Part shown: positions 14,759 through 15,231 of the stretch, piece by piece
How the letters are laid out: the number at the start of each line of letters is the position of its first letter
Position numbering within the stretch: position 1 is the stretch's first letter
Origin: Chitinophaga pinensis
GTDB taxonomy: Bacteria; Bacteroidota; Bacteroidia; M30B66
Reading direction: 5' to 3'
Length of the DNA: 15,231 nucleotides
NCBI GenBank assembly: GCA_943333015.1
Contig: CALQRR010000005.1
Span: 1-15,231, forward strand
Program-made: the position numbers and the translations under genes
The notes under the pieces: generated by a model
What the model saw: the letters and a program-made list of their open reading frames with translations, nothing else
Database searches by the model: none
What the model was told of the DNA's origin: nothing

Positions 14759-14802
14759 GTGACTTTTATCACCTTTTAAAGCAAAAAATCCAGCTTCATT
14801 TG
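14759..14802 (+). promoter_or_regulatory. Crp/Fnr-type box and -7 element upstream of the kelch-like gene
   Basis: GTGACTTTTATCAC (14759-14772) is a GTGA-N6-TCAC box. Exactly 22 nt later is TTCATTTG (14795-14802), a -7-like element, and the ATG follows after 17 nt. This is the same layout as at the tauE and persulfide dioxygenase promoters, although this gene is on the opposite strand about 9-10 kb away. The box sits between the lipoprotein stop (14713) and the next start, so it is intergenic. Confidence 0.65.
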
Positions 14803-14819
14803 TTTTTAAAATATTACCA

Positions 14820-15231
14820 ATGAAACTGTCATTTAGTATTCTGCTCAGTATTTTACTTCAAACAACCTACGCACAAATTGACAGCTATTCGGTTCTTGTG
14901 GAACCGGTTACAATTGCAGGAGTTTCTGGAATTCAATCGTTTGCCTTTGCACAACACGACAATAAATGGCTCATCGTTGGAGGCAGATTAGACGGATTGC
15001 ACCGCCGTCAGCCGTTTGCCGCGTTCGATGTGGCTGGACACAATACATTGATCTGGGTGATTGATCCGGTAAATCAACAATCGTGGACAGCACCGTTGAG
15101 TACTTTGTCGGTTTCGATGCAAGAGCAACTTAGTGCGACCAATCCCAATTTTGATCAGGAAGGTGACATGCTCTATTTTATTGGTGGATATGGATACAGC
15201 AACACGGCTGCAGATCATATCACCTATGATA
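14820..15231 (+). CDS. Secreted kelch-like protein (5' part only)
   Basis: The first 137 codons of an exported protein that runs off the right edge. Residues 1-19 are a signal peptide (MKLSFSILLSILLQTTYA, then QIDS). Two segments look like kelch-type blades: NKWLIVGGRLDG and DMLYFIGGYGYS, each with the strand plus double-glycine pattern, followed by HRRQPF and ADHITYD. A beta-propeller is therefore likely, and in this phylum such proteins often end in a T9SS sorting domain, which would lie outside the window. The start is supported by the signal peptide and by the promoter just upstream (14759-14802). A minus-strand frame over 14988-15218 is a shadow. Confidence 0.75.
   Translation, partial: MKLSFSILLSILLQTTYAQIDSYSVLVEPVTIAGVSGIQSFAFAQHDNKWLIVGGRLDGLHRRQPFAAFDVAGHNTLIWVIDPVNQQSWTAPLSTLSVSMQEQLSATNPNFDQEGDMLYFIGGYGYSNTAADHITYD

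Overview
The window looks like chromosomal DNA of a member of the Bacteroidota. The evidence is a type IX secretion (T9SS) C-terminal sorting domain, a Bacteroidota-style lipoprotein signal (SSCKKD), and promoters with the TTTG-ending -7 element typical of this phylum. Nothing here fixes the genus. There are no RNA genes, CRISPR arrays or insertion sequences that I can see.

Left part (1-5452, all minus strand): a gene set for reduced-sulfur (persulfide/thiosulfate/sulfite) handling. Read in the direction of transcription it is: TauE/SafE anion exporter; a persulfide dioxygenase-pseudorhodanese-rhodanese fusion of the CstB type; a hairpin; two small cytoplasmic rhodaneses; a tiny DUF6132-like membrane protein with a CxxxC; a tandem universal stress protein; a YeeE/YedE transporter split into two genes; and a periplasmic rhodanese that runs off the left edge. 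The genes from the first small rhodanese onward are packed with gaps of 2-35 nt or a one-base stop/start overlap, so they are probably one operon. A likely division of labour is: the YeeE pair imports thiosulfate or a related sulfur species, rhodaneses move sulfane sulfur between carriers, the dioxygenase oxidises glutathione- or low-molecular-weight persulfide to sulfite, and TauE/SafE exports sulfite.

Middle (5453-10523): an unassigned spacer with a 17-bp palindrome, then plus-strand genes for an ALKBH2/3-like AlkB dioxygenase, a secreted protein of unknown function, and a 1125-residue SWIM/SNF2 helicase-like ATPase.

Right part (10524-15231, plus strand): a T9SS-secreted beta-helix protein coupled by ATGA to a secreted unknown protein, a cytoplasmic SGNH hydrolase, a small Cys-rich lipoprotein, and the start of a secreted kelch-like protein that is cut by the window edge.

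The most interesting signal is regulatory. Three 14-bp Crp/Fnr-type boxes (GTGA-N6-TCAC) lie upstream of tauE, the persulfide dioxygenase and the distant kelch-like gene. In all three the box is followed by exactly 22 nt and then an 8-mer ending in TTTG, i.e. the same class II activator geometry. This predicts a small regulon that joins sulfur detoxification to a secreted protein about 9-10 kb away. No Crp/Fnr regulator gene is present in the window.
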